From Ectopseudomonas composti (GTDB lineage: Bacteria > Pseudomonadota > Gammaproteobacteria > Pseudomonadales > Pseudomonadaceae): a stretch of DNA of 64,000 nt. The position numbers and the translations under genes were made by a program. Shown here one piece after another: positions 26,721-36,059 of the stretch (position 1 is the first letter of the stretch; each line of letters opens with the position of its first letter). A model generated the notes under the pieces. That model was not told where the DNA came from. It saw nothing but the letters and a program-made list of their open reading frames with translations, and ran no database searches. The stretch spans positions 248,001-312,000 of the forward strand of contig NZ_LSSW01000029.1 of NCBI RefSeq assembly GCF_001567565.1. Reading direction: 5' to 3'.

Positions 26721-27716
26721 TCAGCGCCGCGCGCTGTAGATGCGAAAACCCTCGGCATCGGCCAGGGTGCGGCAGGGCCCCAGGTGTCGCTCGATCAGCG
26801 GGGGATACTTGAGGAAACTGTTGGCCACCAGGCGCAATTCACCACCTTTGACCAGATGGCGCGCCGCCTGGGTCAGCAGGTTCTCGCTGGCCTGATAATC
26901 GGTGTGCACGCCCTGATGAAACGGGGGATTACTGACGATGGCGCTCAGTCCTTCAGGCGCTGATTCGATCCCGGTGCCGGCGATCAGGTTGGCTGACAGA
27001 CCGTTGCGTGCAAGCGTCAGGCGGCTGCTCTCCAGGGCGAAGGCATCGACATCCAGCAGGCTCACTTCGCTGGACGGGTAGCGCCGTTTGAGCGCAGCAC
27101 CGAGCACACCGGCGCCGCAGCCGAAGTCGAGCATGTGGCCGCTGGGCAGTTCATCCAGATGCTCCAGCAGCAGCGCGCTGCCCCGATCCAGGCGGCCATG
27201 GGCGAACACGCCGGGCAGGGTGACGATCTCCAGCGCGCCATCGTTCAGTTGCAGTGAATAGCTCTGTGCCAGGGCGTGCAGATCCGGTACTGCTGGCGCT
27301 TGATCCACCTCGACGCACCAGAGCTGGCAATGCCGCGCGCTGTCGAGCTTGCGCGGTTTGCCATAGACCGCCAACTGTTTCGCCGCGCGCTCGATGCCGC
27401 CCCGTTTTTCGCCCACCAGGTACAGCGGCTTGCCGGCCAGGCGCGAAGCCAGGGCGTGCAGCAGGTAATCGGTCAGCTCGCGTGACTTGGGCAGGAACAG
27501 CACGGCTGCGCGGTAGTCGCCCTCCGGCATGCGTGTGTCGAACTGGCAGCGACCGGCAAAGCGCGCAGCAAGCAGCGCCTGGTCGCCGGCATGCCAGGTC
27601 CAGCCACGTGCCTGCGGCAAGGCGCCGAGCAGGTCGTCAGCCGGAAGACCGGCCAGCAACAGCTCGCCACTGAACAGCTCGGCCTGACGCAGGAGAACTT
27701 CGCTTCGCGCATCCAT
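26721..27716 (-). CDS. rsmC: 16S rRNA (guanine(1207)-N(2))-methyltransferase
   Basis: This 331-residue RsmC has the usual two half-domains. The N-terminal degenerate methyltransferase domain spans about residues 1-155. The C-terminal catalytic domain has the SAM motif LDFGCGAGVLGA and the N2-methylating NPPFH. It methylates G1207 of 16S rRNA in the 30S subunit. I start it at the ATG at 27716 after CAGGAAC. The D-2-hydroxyacid dehydrogenase gene ends 31 bases upstream on the same strand, so the two may be cotranscribed. Confidence 0.94.
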   Translation of the reverse strand: MDARSEVLLRQAELFSGELLLAGLPADDLLGALPQARGWTWHAGDQALLAARFAGRCQFDTRMPEGDYRAAVLFLPKSRELTDYLLHALASRLAGKPLYLVGEKRGGIERAAKQLAVYGKPRKLDSARHCQLWCVEVDQAPAVPDLHALAQSYSLQLNDGALEIVTLPGVFAHGRLDRGSALLLEHLDELPSGHMLDFGCGAGVLGAALKRRYPSSEVSLLDVDAFALESSRLTLARNGLSANLIAGTGIESAPEGLSAIVSNPPFHQGVHTDYQASENLLTQAARHLVKGGELRLVANSFLKYPPLIERHLGPCRTLADAEGFRIYSARR

Positions 27717-27747
27717 GGTGGGTTCCTGCCTGAAAAAGCTGCGCAGC

Positions 27748-28713
27748 TTACCCGACGACTCGCAGCGGCGCACCGGCGAAGAAGCCGGCTGCGTTGTCGA
27801 CCATCTGACCGACGATGCGCTGGCGTGCTTCCTGGCTGCCCCAGGCGCTGTGTGGCGTGACGATCAGACGGGGGATGTCCGCTGCCAGCAGTGGATTGCC
27901 GTCCTTCGGGGGCTCCTGCAGCAGCACGTCAGTGGCGGCGCCGCCCAGGTGGCCGCGGCGCAGGGTATCAGCCAGCGCCTGTTCGTCGATCAGGCCACCG
28001 CGTGCGGTGTTGATCAGAAATGCTCGCGGCTTCATCAGTGCCAGCTCATCGGCGCCAATCATGTTGCGTGTCTGCTCATTGAGCGGGCAGTGCAGGGTCA
28101 GTGCATCGACCTGCGGCAGCAGTTCGTGCAGTGGCAGGCGATCAGCACGTGCCGGGCGGCCGGGCAGTTGGCCAAGCAGTACGCGCATGCCGAAGGCTTC
28201 GGCCAGACGGGCGACGGCACCCCCCAGCTCACCATGGCCGAGCATGCCCAGGGTCTTGCCTTCGAGTTCGACGATGGGGTGATCGAGCAGGCAGAACTGG
28301 CTGGCTTGCTGCCAACGGCCTGCAGCGATGTCGCGTTGATAATCGGGCAGACGCGTGGCCAGGGCCAGCAACAGCATCAGGGTATGTTGCGCCACGGAGG
28401 GCGTGCCGTAGCCCTGGCAGTTGCAGACGGTTACGTCGTGGGTGCTGGCGGCTTTGAGGTCGATGTTGTTGGTGCCGGTGGCTGACACCAGCACCAGCTT
28501 CAGTTCGGGGCAGGCGGCGAAGGTGTCTGCATCCAGCGGGACTTTGTTGCTGATGGCGACCTGGGCGCCTTGCAGGCGTTCGGCGACCTGATCCGGACGC
28601 GTGTGGGCGTGCAGGGTCAGCTCGGCGAAGGCCTGGTGCAGCGGTTGCAGGTCGAGGTCGCCAAGGTCGAGAGAGGCGTGGTCGAGGAAGACGGCGCGGG
28701 GGCTTTTGCTCAT
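27748..28713 (-). CDS. D-2-hydroxyacid dehydrogenase (glycerate/hydroxypyruvate type)
   Basis: This 321-residue NAD(P)-dependent dehydrogenase has the dinucleotide motif GHGELGGAV, the catalytic Arg in NTARGGLID, Glu in LLQEPP and His in VTPHSAW. The closest functional group is glycerate dehydrogenase/hydroxypyruvate reductase (HprA-like), but specificity is not readable. It is divergent from the LysE-type exporter and upstream of rsmC. Confidence 0.9.
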   Translation of the reverse strand: MSKSPRAVFLDHASLDLGDLDLQPLHQAFAELTLHAHTRPDQVAERLQGAQVAISNKVPLDADTFAACPELKLVLVSATGTNNIDLKAASTHDVTVCNCQGYGTPSVAQHTLMLLLALATRLPDYQRDIAAGRWQQASQFCLLDHPIVELEGKTLGMLGHGELGGAVARLAEAFGMRVLLGQLPGRPARADRLPLHELLPQVDALTLHCPLNEQTRNMIGADELALMKPRAFLINTARGGLIDEQALADTLRRGHLGGAATDVLLQEPPKDGNPLLAADIPRLIVTPHSAWGSQEARQRIVGQMVDNAAGFFAGAPLRVVG

Positions 28714-28792
28714 CAGCTGTACCTTTTCGCAGGAGGGGCGCAGGAGTAGATTGGCGAGCCTACCAGACCTTCACCGTCGATGCGGAGCCGCC

Positions 28793-29422
28793 ATGTACTG
28801 GAGTGAATTTCTCACCGTTGCCCTGATTCACCTGCTGGCAGTGGCCAGTCCAGGGCCGGATTTCGCCATCGTCGTACGTGAGAGCGTCGGCTACGGGCGC
28901 CGGGCCGGCCTGTTCACCGCATTCGGTGTGGGCACCGGCATTCTGGTGCACGTCACCTATTCGCTGCTGGGCATCGGTCTGATCGTGTCGCAGTCCATCG
29001 TCCTGTTCAATGCGTTGAAATGGTTGGCGGCGGCTTATCTGCTGTATATCGGCATCAAGGCGCTGCGCGCGCGCCCGGCCGACCCGGCCAGTGCCGAGCT
29101 GAGTCTGGCAGCCGGCGAGCGCAGCGGCTGCGGTGCGTTCGTCACTGGGTTCATCACCAATGGGCTCAACCCCAAGGCGACGCTGTTCTTCCTTTCCCTG
29201 TTCACCGTGGTGATCAACCCGCACACGCCAGTGGCGGTGCAGGCCGGCTACGGCATCTATCTGGCAGTGGCCACGGCCGTCTGGTTCAGCCTGGTGGCCT
29301 GGCTGTTCAGCCAGCAACGCGTGCGTGCCGGCTTTGCCCGTTTGGGGCACTGGTTCGATAGGTTGATGGGGGCGGTGTTGGTGGGGATCGGGGTCAAACT
29401 GGCGCTGACCGAAATGCGCTAA
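28793..29422 (+). CDS. LysE/RhtB family amino-acid exporter
   Basis: This 209-residue inner-membrane protein has six hydrophobic segments and the family signature PGPDFAIVVRESVGYGRRAG at the N-terminus. GFITNGLNPKATLFFLSLF is a second conserved block. Substrates in the family are homoserine, threonine, lysine, leucine and the like; none can be chosen here. The ATG at 28793 is preceded by CGGAGCC. Confidence 0.9.
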   Translation: MYWSEFLTVALIHLLAVASPGPDFAIVVRESVGYGRRAGLFTAFGVGTGILVHVTYSLLGIGLIVSQSIVLFNALKWLAAAYLLYIGIKALRARPADPASAELSLAAGERSGCGAFVTGFITNGLNPKATLFFLSLFTVVINPHTPVAVQAGYGIYLAVATAVWFSLVAWLFSQQRVRAGFARLGHWFDRLMGAVLVGIGVKLALTEMR

Positions 29423-29426
29423 AGCA

Positions 29427-29452
29427 AAGAGCCCCGCAATCGCGGGGCTCAT
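29427..29452. terminator. bidirectional terminator between the LysE and thiolase genes
   Basis: A stem GAGCCCCGC/GCGGGGCTC at 29429-29450 lies between convergent stops. The T-tract is weak. Confidence 0.7.
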
Positions 29453-29467
29453 TGGTGATGGGCTGGC

Positions 29468-30643
29468 TTACAGCAGCTCGATGGCCACCGCGGTGGCTTC
29501 GCCGCCACCGATGCACAGCGAGGCGATGCCGCGCTTGCCGCCTTTTTTCTGCAGGGCGTTGATCAAGGTGAGGATGATCCGCGAGCCGGTGGAGCCAACC
29601 GGGTGGCCCTGAGCGCAGGCCCCGCCGAAAACGTTGACCTTGGCGTGGTCCAGACCGTGTTCGCGCATCGCCAGCATGGTCACCATGGCGAAGGCTTCGT
29701 TGATCTCGAACAGGTCGACCTCGTCCTTGCTCCAGCCGGCTTTCTTCAGCAGGTTGCTCATCGCACCGATGGGTGCCAGGGTGAACTCGCTCGGATCCTG
29801 ACTCTGGGTCGCGTGGGCAACCACCTTGGCCAGCGGTTTGAGACCGCGCTTGGCCGCTTCATCGGCGGTCATCAGCAGCAGCGCGCTGGCGCCGTCGGAG
29901 ATCGAGCTGGCGTTGGCCGCGGTGATGGTGCCGTCCTTCCTGAAGGCAGGCTTGAGCGCGGGGATCTTGTCCAGGTTGGCCGTCAGCGGCTGCTCGTCAT
30001 CCTTGACCACCACCTCGCCCTTGCGCGACGTGACGGTGATCGGGACGATCTCGGCGTCCAGCGAACCGTCCTTGATCGCCACTTGTGCGCGGCGCAGCGA
30101 TTCGATGGCGTAGGCATCCATTTCCTCGCGGCTGATGCCGTACTGGTCGGCTGTCTCCTGGGCGAAGGAGCCCATCAGGCGGCCAGTGCGGGCGTCCTCC
30201 AGACCGTCGAGGAACATATGATCCTTGACTTCGGCGTGACCCATGCGCAGGCCGGTACGGGCTTTCTCCAGGATGTAGGGCGCGTTGGACATGCTTTCCA
30301 TGCCACCGGCGATCATCACCTGATTGCTGCCGGCTTTCAGCGAATCGAAGGCCATCATCACGGCCTTCATGCCCGAGCCGCACAGCTTGTTGATGGTGGT
30401 GCAACCAGTGGCGGCGGGCAGGCCGGCGTTGAGCGAGGCCTGGCGCGCCGGGCCCTGCTTGAGCCCTGCCGGCAAGACGCAGCCCATGATCACTTCCTGC
30501 ACGTCGGCTGACTCGATACCGGCACGCTTGACCGCTTCGCGAATGGCGGCCGCGCCCAGCTCGACCGCTGGCACACCGGCCAGGCTGCCTTGAAAACCGC
30601 CCATGGGCGTGCGTGCGCCGCTGACGATGACGATGTCGGACAT
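29468..30643 (-). CDS. acetyl-CoA C-acyltransferase (thiolase)
   Basis: This 391-residue thiolase has the nucleophile C88 in NKLCGSGMK, NEAFA, the His of GHPVGSTGSR and the second Cys in CIGGGEA. It condenses or cleaves acyl-CoAs. Its position, divergent from an acyl-CoA ligase and a DUF1302/DUF1329 pair, suggests a role in fatty-acid or hydrophobic-acid breakdown rather than in PHA synthesis (inference). GAGGTAA precedes the ATG. As I recall, P. aeruginosa has the same order around PA3925-PA3921. Confidence 0.92.
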   Translation of the reverse strand: MSDIVIVSGARTPMGGFQGSLAGVPAVELGAAAIREAVKRAGIESADVQEVIMGCVLPAGLKQGPARQASLNAGLPAATGCTTINKLCGSGMKAVMMAFDSLKAGSNQVMIAGGMESMSNAPYILEKARTGLRMGHAEVKDHMFLDGLEDARTGRLMGSFAQETADQYGISREEMDAYAIESLRRAQVAIKDGSLDAEIVPITVTSRKGEVVVKDDEQPLTANLDKIPALKPAFRKDGTITAANASSISDGASALLLMTADEAAKRGLKPLAKVVAHATQSQDPSEFTLAPIGAMSNLLKKAGWSKDEVDLFEINEAFAMVTMLAMREHGLDHAKVNVFGGACAQGHPVGSTGSRIILTLINALQKKGGKRGIASLCIGGGEATAVAIELL

Positions 30644-30716
30644 GGTGTTACCTCGAACGAAAGTTTGGCGTGGTGCAGCCTGTTTCAGAACTGGCTGGTT
30701 GGTTCGATTCTACCCT

Positions 30717-30742
30717 GTGACTAAAAGTGTCCATAGAGTCAC
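30717..30742. promoter_or_regulatory. inverted repeat in the thiolase/ligase divergent region
   Basis: GTGACT and AGTCAC flank 14 bases, roughly midway between the divergent thiolase and acyl-CoA ligase starts. It could be an operator acting on both genes. No clear -35/-10 pair overlaps it. Confidence 0.3.
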
Positions 30743-30832
30743 GTGGCAAATCATTCTTTGGGCTGATTTAGCACTGCGCGAGCCGCTCTAGAGTCGCTGC
30801 ATACCCATTCCTAGCGTGCCCAAGGTGATTTC

Positions 30833-32515
30833 ATGCTGCAGACTCGACTGATCCCTCCCGCTGAAAACGCTCATGCCTATCCGCTGCTGATCAAGCGCCT
30901 GCTGCTGTCCGGTAGTCGTTACGAGAAGACCCGTGAAATCGTTTATCGCGACAAGCTGCGCTACAGCTATGCGACCTTCAACGAGCGTGTTGCACGCCTG
31001 GCCAACGTGCTTAGCGAGGCCGGGGTCAAGGCCGGTGATACCGTGGCGGTGATGGATTGGGACAGCCATCGCTATCTGGAGTGCATGTTCGCCATTCCCA
31101 TGCTCGGCGCGGTGCTGCACACCATCAATATTCGCCTCTCGCCGGATCAGATCCTCTACACCATGAACCACGCCGATGATCGCTTCGTGCTGGTCAACAG
31201 CGAGTTCGTGCCGCTTTACAACGGCATTGCCGGGCAACTCACCACCGTCGAGAAGACTCTGCTGCTGACCGATGGCGAGGACAAGAGCGCCGATCTACCG
31301 AACCTTGTCGGTGAGTATGAGAGCCTGCTGGCTACAGCGAGCACGCACTACGATTTCGCCGATTTCGACGAGAACTCGGTGGCCACAACCTTCTATACCA
31401 CCGGTACCACCGGCAACCCCAAGGGCGTGTACTTCACCCACCGGCAACTGGTGCTGCACACCCTGTCCATGGCCACCACCATGGGGGGCCTGGACAGCAT
31501 CCGCCTGCTGGGCAATGACGACGTCTACATGCCGATCACGCCGATGTTCCACGTGCATGCCTGGGGTGTGCCCTACGTGGCGACCATGCTCGGGGTCAAG
31601 CAGGTGTACCCCGGCCGCTACGAGCCGGACATGCTCTGCCGCCTGATCAAGGAGGAGAAGGTCAGCTTCTCCCACTGCGTGCCGACCATCCTGCAGATGG
31701 TGCTGGGCGCACCGGGGGCGCAAGGGCACGACTTCGGTGGCATGAAGATGATCATCGGTGGCAGTGCGCTCAACCGTTCGCTGTACGAGGCGGCCAAGGC
31801 GCGCGGCATCCAGTTGACGGCCGCCTATGGCATGTCGGAGACCTGTCCGCTGATCTCTTGCGCCTACCTCAACGAGGAGCTGCGTGCGGGCAGCGAGGAT
31901 GAGCGCACGGCGTACCGCATCAAGGCCGGTATCCCGGTGCCGCTGGTGGAAGCCGCGATCATGGACGATGAGGGCAAGCTGTTGCCGAGCGACGGCGAGG
32001 CGCAGGGTGAGCTGGTGCTGCGTGCGCCGTGGCTGACCCAGGGGTACTTCCGCGAACCGGAGAAAGGCGAGGAGCTCTGGGCCCACGGCTGGCTGCACAC
32101 GGGGGATGTGGCGACCATCGATGGCATGGGTTTCATCGAGATTCGCGACCGCATCAAGGACGTGATCAAGACCGGTGGCGAGTGGATTTCCTCGCTCGAG
32201 CTGGAAGACCTGATCAGCCGTCACGCTGCCGTGCGCGAAGTGGCGGTGGTGGGCGTGCCCGATCCGCAATGGGGCGAGCGGCCGTTCGCCTTGCTGGTGG
32301 TGCGTGACGGCGAGGCGCTGGATGCCAAGGGGCTGAAGGAGCACCTCAAGCCTTTCGTCGAGCAGGGGCACATCAACAAGTGGGCCATTCCTTCGCAGAT
32401 CGCCCTTGTTACCGAAATTCCCAAGACCAGCGTCGGCAAACTGGACAAGAAGCGTATTCGCGTCGAAATCGCCCAGTGGCAGGAGGCGGGCAGCGCATTT
32501 CTCTCCACGCTGTGA
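30833..32515 (+). CDS. AMP-dependent fatty-acyl-CoA ligase, AlkK-like (medium/long chain)
   Basis: This 560-residue adenylate-forming enzyme activates fatty acids with ATP and CoA. The P-loop YTTGTTGNPKG (about residue 188), the AYGMSETCP motif (about 335), GWLHTGDVA, and the C-terminal KTSVGKLDKK with the catalytic Lys are all present. It is most like the medium-chain ligases of the AlkK type in domain length and motifs. AAGGTG precedes the ATG. It is followed by the DUF1302 gene after a 217-base gap with a PsrA-like box. Confidence 0.92.
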   Translation: MLQTRLIPPAENAHAYPLLIKRLLLSGSRYEKTREIVYRDKLRYSYATFNERVARLANVLSEAGVKAGDTVAVMDWDSHRYLECMFAIPMLGAVLHTINIRLSPDQILYTMNHADDRFVLVNSEFVPLYNGIAGQLTTVEKTLLLTDGEDKSADLPNLVGEYESLLATASTHYDFADFDENSVATTFYTTGTTGNPKGVYFTHRQLVLHTLSMATTMGGLDSIRLLGNDDVYMPITPMFHVHAWGVPYVATMLGVKQVYPGRYEPDMLCRLIKEEKVSFSHCVPTILQMVLGAPGAQGHDFGGMKMIIGGSALNRSLYEAAKARGIQLTAAYGMSETCPLISCAYLNEELRAGSEDERTAYRIKAGIPVPLVEAAIMDDEGKLLPSDGEAQGELVLRAPWLTQGYFREPEKGEELWAHGWLHTGDVATIDGMGFIEIRDRIKDVIKTGGEWISSLELEDLISRHAAVREVAVVGVPDPQWGERPFALLVVRDGEALDAKGLKEHLKPFVEQGHINKWAIPSQIALVTEIPKTSVGKLDKKRIRVEIAQWQEAGSAFLSTL

Positions 32516-32553
32516 GTGGCGCGCTGGCTGGGCGGTGAAAGTGACCGCCCAGT

Positions 32554-32567
32554 CAAACAAGCGTTTG
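32554..32567. promoter_or_regulatory. PsrA-like operator CAAAC-N4-GTTTG
   Basis: CAAACAAGCGTTTG fits the published Pseudomonas PsrA consensus (G/C)AAAC-N2-4-GTTT(G/C). PsrA represses fatty-acid degradation genes and is released by long-chain acyl groups. The site lies 166-179 bases before the DUF1302 start, in an intergenic region flanked by fatty-acid genes. Confidence 0.5.
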
Positions 32568-32581
32568 GCTTGCTAATTGCT

Positions 32582-32620
32582 GTTTCGCGTCCATGCTTGG
32601 CTAGGCGCAGGACGTGAAAC
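32582..32620. repeat. long imperfect inverted repeat before the DUF1302 gene
   Basis: GTTTCGCGTCC at 32582-32592 and GGACGTGAAAC at 32610-32620 pair in 10 of 11 positions across a 17-base spacer. The size and placement suggest an activator or repressor site, perhaps for the MalT-like regulator downstream. Confidence 0.4.
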
Positions 32621-32732
32621 CTGCGAGCCAGAGTGCGTGGGGACTGCAAATCACACTTTCGAGGGATCAAGCAGTAGTACCCGCTGGCTATAGTCCAAGC
32701 ATCCATAACAAAAAACACATGGAGTAGCGTCG

Positions 32733-34613
32733 ATGACAACAAGAACAAAACCCTACTGGCGTTTGGCGAAACTTCCGCTGGCCGTCAGCCTCGCTTCCAC
32801 CCTTGCCGCTCCGGCATTCGGCGTCACTTTCAATATCGGTGAGATCGAAGGTCAGTTCGATTCGTCGCTGTCTGTGGGTGCCAGCTGGTCCGTACGCGGA
32901 GCCGACAAGGACCTGATCGGCGTGAACAATGGTGGTGATGGCCTGTCCCAGACCACCGACGACAGTCATCTCAACTTCAAGAAAGGCGAGACCTTCTCGA
33001 AGATCTTCAAGGGTATCCATGACCTCGAACTGAAGTACGGAGACACCGGGGTATTCGTTCGAGGCAAGTACTGGTACGACTTCGAACTGAAGGACGAGAG
33101 CCGCCTGTTCAAGGACATCGACGACAGCAACCGGAAAACCGCCGCGCAGGCCTCTGGTGCCGAAATCCTCGACGCATTCGTCTATCACAACTACACGATC
33201 GGTAACCAGCCGGGTTCGGTGCGCCTGGGTAAACAGGTGGTGAGCTGGGGTGAAAGTACCTTCATCCAGAACAGCATCAACTCCATCAACCCGATTGATG
33301 CGGCTGCATTCCGCCGTCCTGGCGCGGAAATCAAGGAAGGCCTGATTCCGGTCAATATGTTCTACGTGTCGCAAAGCCTGACCGACAACTTGTCGGCCGA
33401 GCTTTTCTACCAACTGGAATGGGATCAGACGGTCGTCGACAACTGCGGCACCTTCTTTGCCCAGCCAGACATCATTGCCGATGGTTGCGACAACAATCTG
33501 CGAGTACTGAGCAACAACCTGGCAGCCGGCGCGTCGGTCAACAACGCACTGACCAACGTTCTTGGACGGCCGGACCTGGTGATCGACCAGAACTCCGAGG
33601 GTGTGTTGGTTCGACGCAGCGGTGATAGAGACGCTCGTGACAGCGGCCAATGGGGCGCGGCCTTCCGCTATTTCGCTGAGGAGCTGGATACCGAATTCGG
33701 CCTCTACTTCATGAACTATCACAGCCGCACGCCGGCGTTCAGCGCCGCCGCACCGGGAGCTGACGTTTATGCCACCGCAGGGCTTACAGGCGCGGCGGCA
33801 CCGCTGGTGGTGGCCGGTAACTCCACCTACTTCCTCGAGTACCCGGAAGATATCCGCCTTTATGGCCTGAGTTTCTCGACCACGCTGCCTACCGGTACTG
33901 CCTGGAGCGGTGAAATCAGCTACCGACCCAATGCCCCTGTTCTGCTGAACACCACCGATATCCTGTTTGCGGGTGTTCGTCCGCTCGGGGTCTCCATCTT
34001 CCCCAATGCGTCCCTGATCGACGGGCAGCCTGGTGATGAGGTCAATGGCTACCGCCGTAAAGAAATCACCCAGTTCCAGACCACCTTCACTCACTTCTTC
34101 GATCAGGTAATGGGCGCAAGCCGCCTGACTCTGGTCGGTGAGATCGGTGTGGTGCACGTCGGAGGCTTGGAGAACTCAAATGACCTGCGTTATGGCCGTG
34201 ACCCGGTATTTGGCCCAGGTCCTCTGCCTGCAACTGGGCCTGTCAATACCTGCCGTGCGCTGAACACCAGCACCCTGGGCAGCGCCAGTGCCGAGAACGT
34301 CAGCAAGTACTGTGAAGATGACGGCTTTGTAACCAGCACCTCCTGGGGATACCGTGCGCGCGCAATCTGGGACTATCCGGACGTTTTCGCCGGTGTGAAC
34401 CTCAAGCCCAGTGTTTCCTGGTCGCATGACGTGAATGGCTACGGTCCTAATGGCCTGTTCAACGAGGGGGCTAAAGCCGTCAGCCTGGGGCTGGATGCCG
34501 AGTACCAGAATATGTACACGGCCAGCCTGTCCTATACCGATTTCTTCGGTGGCAAATACAACACTGCAATTGACCGTGACTTCGTCGCGCTCAGCTTCGG
34601 CGTGAACTTCTAA
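32733..34613 (+). CDS. DUF1302 family outer-membrane protein
   Basis: This 626-residue protein has a signal peptide (about residues 1-30, ending APAFG) and a long beta-rich mature part that ends in Phe (FVALSFGVNF), as outer-membrane barrels do. Conserved DUF1302 phrases include RLGKQVVSWGES and SINPIDAAAFRRPGAEIKEG. DUF1302 and DUF1329 proteins are nearly always paired and often sit beside lipid-degradation or RND-pump genes. A role in passage of hydrophobic substrates across the envelope is likely but not shown. GGAGTAG precedes the ATG, and the DUF1329 gene follows within 30 bases. Confidence 0.9.
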   Translation: MTTRTKPYWRLAKLPLAVSLASTLAAPAFGVTFNIGEIEGQFDSSLSVGASWSVRGADKDLIGVNNGGDGLSQTTDDSHLNFKKGETFSKIFKGIHDLELKYGDTGVFVRGKYWYDFELKDESRLFKDIDDSNRKTAAQASGAEILDAFVYHNYTIGNQPGSVRLGKQVVSWGESTFIQNSINSINPIDAAAFRRPGAEIKEGLIPVNMFYVSQSLTDNLSAELFYQLEWDQTVVDNCGTFFAQPDIIADGCDNNLRVLSNNLAAGASVNNALTNVLGRPDLVIDQNSEGVLVRRSGDRDARDSGQWGAAFRYFAEELDTEFGLYFMNYHSRTPAFSAAAPGADVYATAGLTGAAAPLVVAGNSTYFLEYPEDIRLYGLSFSTTLPTGTAWSGEISYRPNAPVLLNTTDILFAGVRPLGVSIFPNASLIDGQPGDEVNGYRRKEITQFQTTFTHFFDQVMGASRLTLVGEIGVVHVGGLENSNDLRYGRDPVFGPGPLPATGPVNTCRALNTSTLGSASAENVSKYCEDDGFVTSTSWGYRARAIWDYPDVFAGVNLKPSVSWSHDVNGYGPNGLFNEGAKAVSLGLDAEYQNMYTASLSYTDFFGGKYNTAIDRDFVALSFGVNF

Positions 34614-34639
34614 GCGGCCAGGAATTTCGAGGAATGAAG

Positions 34640-36013
34640 ATGCAAACGAAAACAACAAAAAAACTGTGGCAAAGCGGCATCCTGACCCTGTCTCTGCTGG
34701 CCACCAGCGTGATGGCGGCGGTGTCGCCGGACGAAGCGGCGAAGCTGGGTAACACGCTGACCCCGGTTGGCGCCGAGATGGCCGGTAATGCCGATGGCTC
34801 GATCCCGGCCTGGACCGGCGGCCTGCCGGCCAATGCCGGCACCGTCGATGGCAAGGGCTTCCTGTCCGACCCGTTCGCCAACGAGCAGCCGCTGTTCACC
34901 ATCACCGCGCAGAACGTCGACCAGTACAAGGACAAGCTGACGCCTGGCCAGCTGGCCATGTTCAAGCGCTACCCTGACAGCTACAAGATGCCGGTCTACC
35001 CGAGCCACCGTTCGGCGAGCCTGCCACCAGCGGTGATCGAGGCGGCCAAGCAGAATGCGGTCAACACCAAGATGGTAGAGGGTGGCAACGGCCTGGAGAA
35101 CTTCCAGACCGCCAACCCCTTCCCGATTCCGCAGAACGGCCTGGAAGCAATCTGGAACCACATCACCCGCTACCGCGGTGGCAGCGTGCGCCGTCTGGTC
35201 ACTCAGGCGACCCCGCAGGCCAGCGGTTCCTACTCGCTGGTCTACTTCCAGGACGAGTTCACTTTCCGTGATGCGCTGACCGACTTCGACCCGAGCAAGG
35301 AAAGCAACGTCCTGTTCTACTTCAAGCAGCGCGTGACCGCTCCGTCGCGCCTGGCGGGTAACGTGCTGCTGGTGCACGAAACCCTCAACCAGGTGAAGGA
35401 GCCGCGTCTGGCGTGGCTGTACAACGCCGGTCAGCGTCGTGTGCGTCGTGCCCCGCAGGTGTCCTACGATGGTCCGGGTACTGCAGCTGACGGCCTGCGT
35501 ACCTCCGACAACTTCGACATGTACAACGGTGCGCCGGACCGTTACGACTGGAAGCTCGAAGGCAAGAAGGAGATCTACATCCCCTACAACGCCTACAAGC
35601 TGGACTCGCCGAGCCTGAAGTACGAGGACATCATCAAGGCTGGCCACATCAACCAGGACCTGACTCGCTACGAGCTGCACCGCGTATGGCATGTGACCGC
35701 GACCCTCAAGCAGGGTGAGCGCCACATCTATGCCAAGCGCGACTTCTACCTCGACGAGGACACCTGGCAAGCGGCGCTGATCGACCACTACGACGGTCGT
35801 GGCACCCTGTGGCGCGTAGCCGAGGCGCATGCGCAGTACTACTACGACAAGCAAGTGCCGTGGTACACGCTGGAAGCGCTGTACGACCTGCTGTCCGGTC
35901 GCTACCTGGCCCTGGGTATGAAGAACGAGGAGAAGCAGGCCTACGACTTCAACTACAAGGCCTCCAGCAGCGACTACACGCCGGCGGCCCTGCGCCAGGC
36001 GGGCGTTCGCTGA
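34640..36013 (+). CDS. DUF1329 family periplasmic protein
   Basis: This is a protein of about 457 residues with a signal peptide (cleavage after TSVMA) and the DUF1329 domain, which is related to LolA-type lipid-carrier folds. Typical phrases are AAKLGNTLTPVGAEMAGNADGSIPAWTGG and QHYDGRGTLWRV-like (here DHYDGRGTLWRV). It is cotranscribed with the DUF1302 gene and is presumed to shuttle a hydrophobic ligand in the periplasm. Two ATGs six bases apart could start it; I prefer 34640, which is better spaced from GAGGA. A terminator follows. Confidence 0.9.
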   Translation: MQTKTTKKLWQSGILTLSLLATSVMAAVSPDEAAKLGNTLTPVGAEMAGNADGSIPAWTGGLPANAGTVDGKGFLSDPFANEQPLFTITAQNVDQYKDKLTPGQLAMFKRYPDSYKMPVYPSHRSASLPPAVIEAAKQNAVNTKMVEGGNGLENFQTANPFPIPQNGLEAIWNHITRYRGGSVRRLVTQATPQASGSYSLVYFQDEFTFRDALTDFDPSKESNVLFYFKQRVTAPSRLAGNVLLVHETLNQVKEPRLAWLYNAGQRRVRRAPQVSYDGPGTAADGLRTSDNFDMYNGAPDRYDWKLEGKKEIYIPYNAYKLDSPSLKYEDIIKAGHINQDLTRYELHRVWHVTATLKQGERHIYAKRDFYLDEDTWQAALIDHYDGRGTLWRVAEAHAQYYYDKQVPWYTLEALYDLLSGRYLALGMKNEEKQAYDFNYKASSSDYTPAALRQAGVR

Positions 36014-36031
36014 TAGTTGCTCGCGATACGA

Positions 36032-36059
36032 CGAAGCCGGCCTTGTGCCGGCTTTTTCG
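36032..36059 (+). terminator. terminator of the DUF1302-DUF1329 unit
   Basis: A stem AAGCCGGC/GCCGGCTT with loop CTTGT and a T-tract lies about 20 bases past the DUF1329 stop. Confidence 0.88.
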
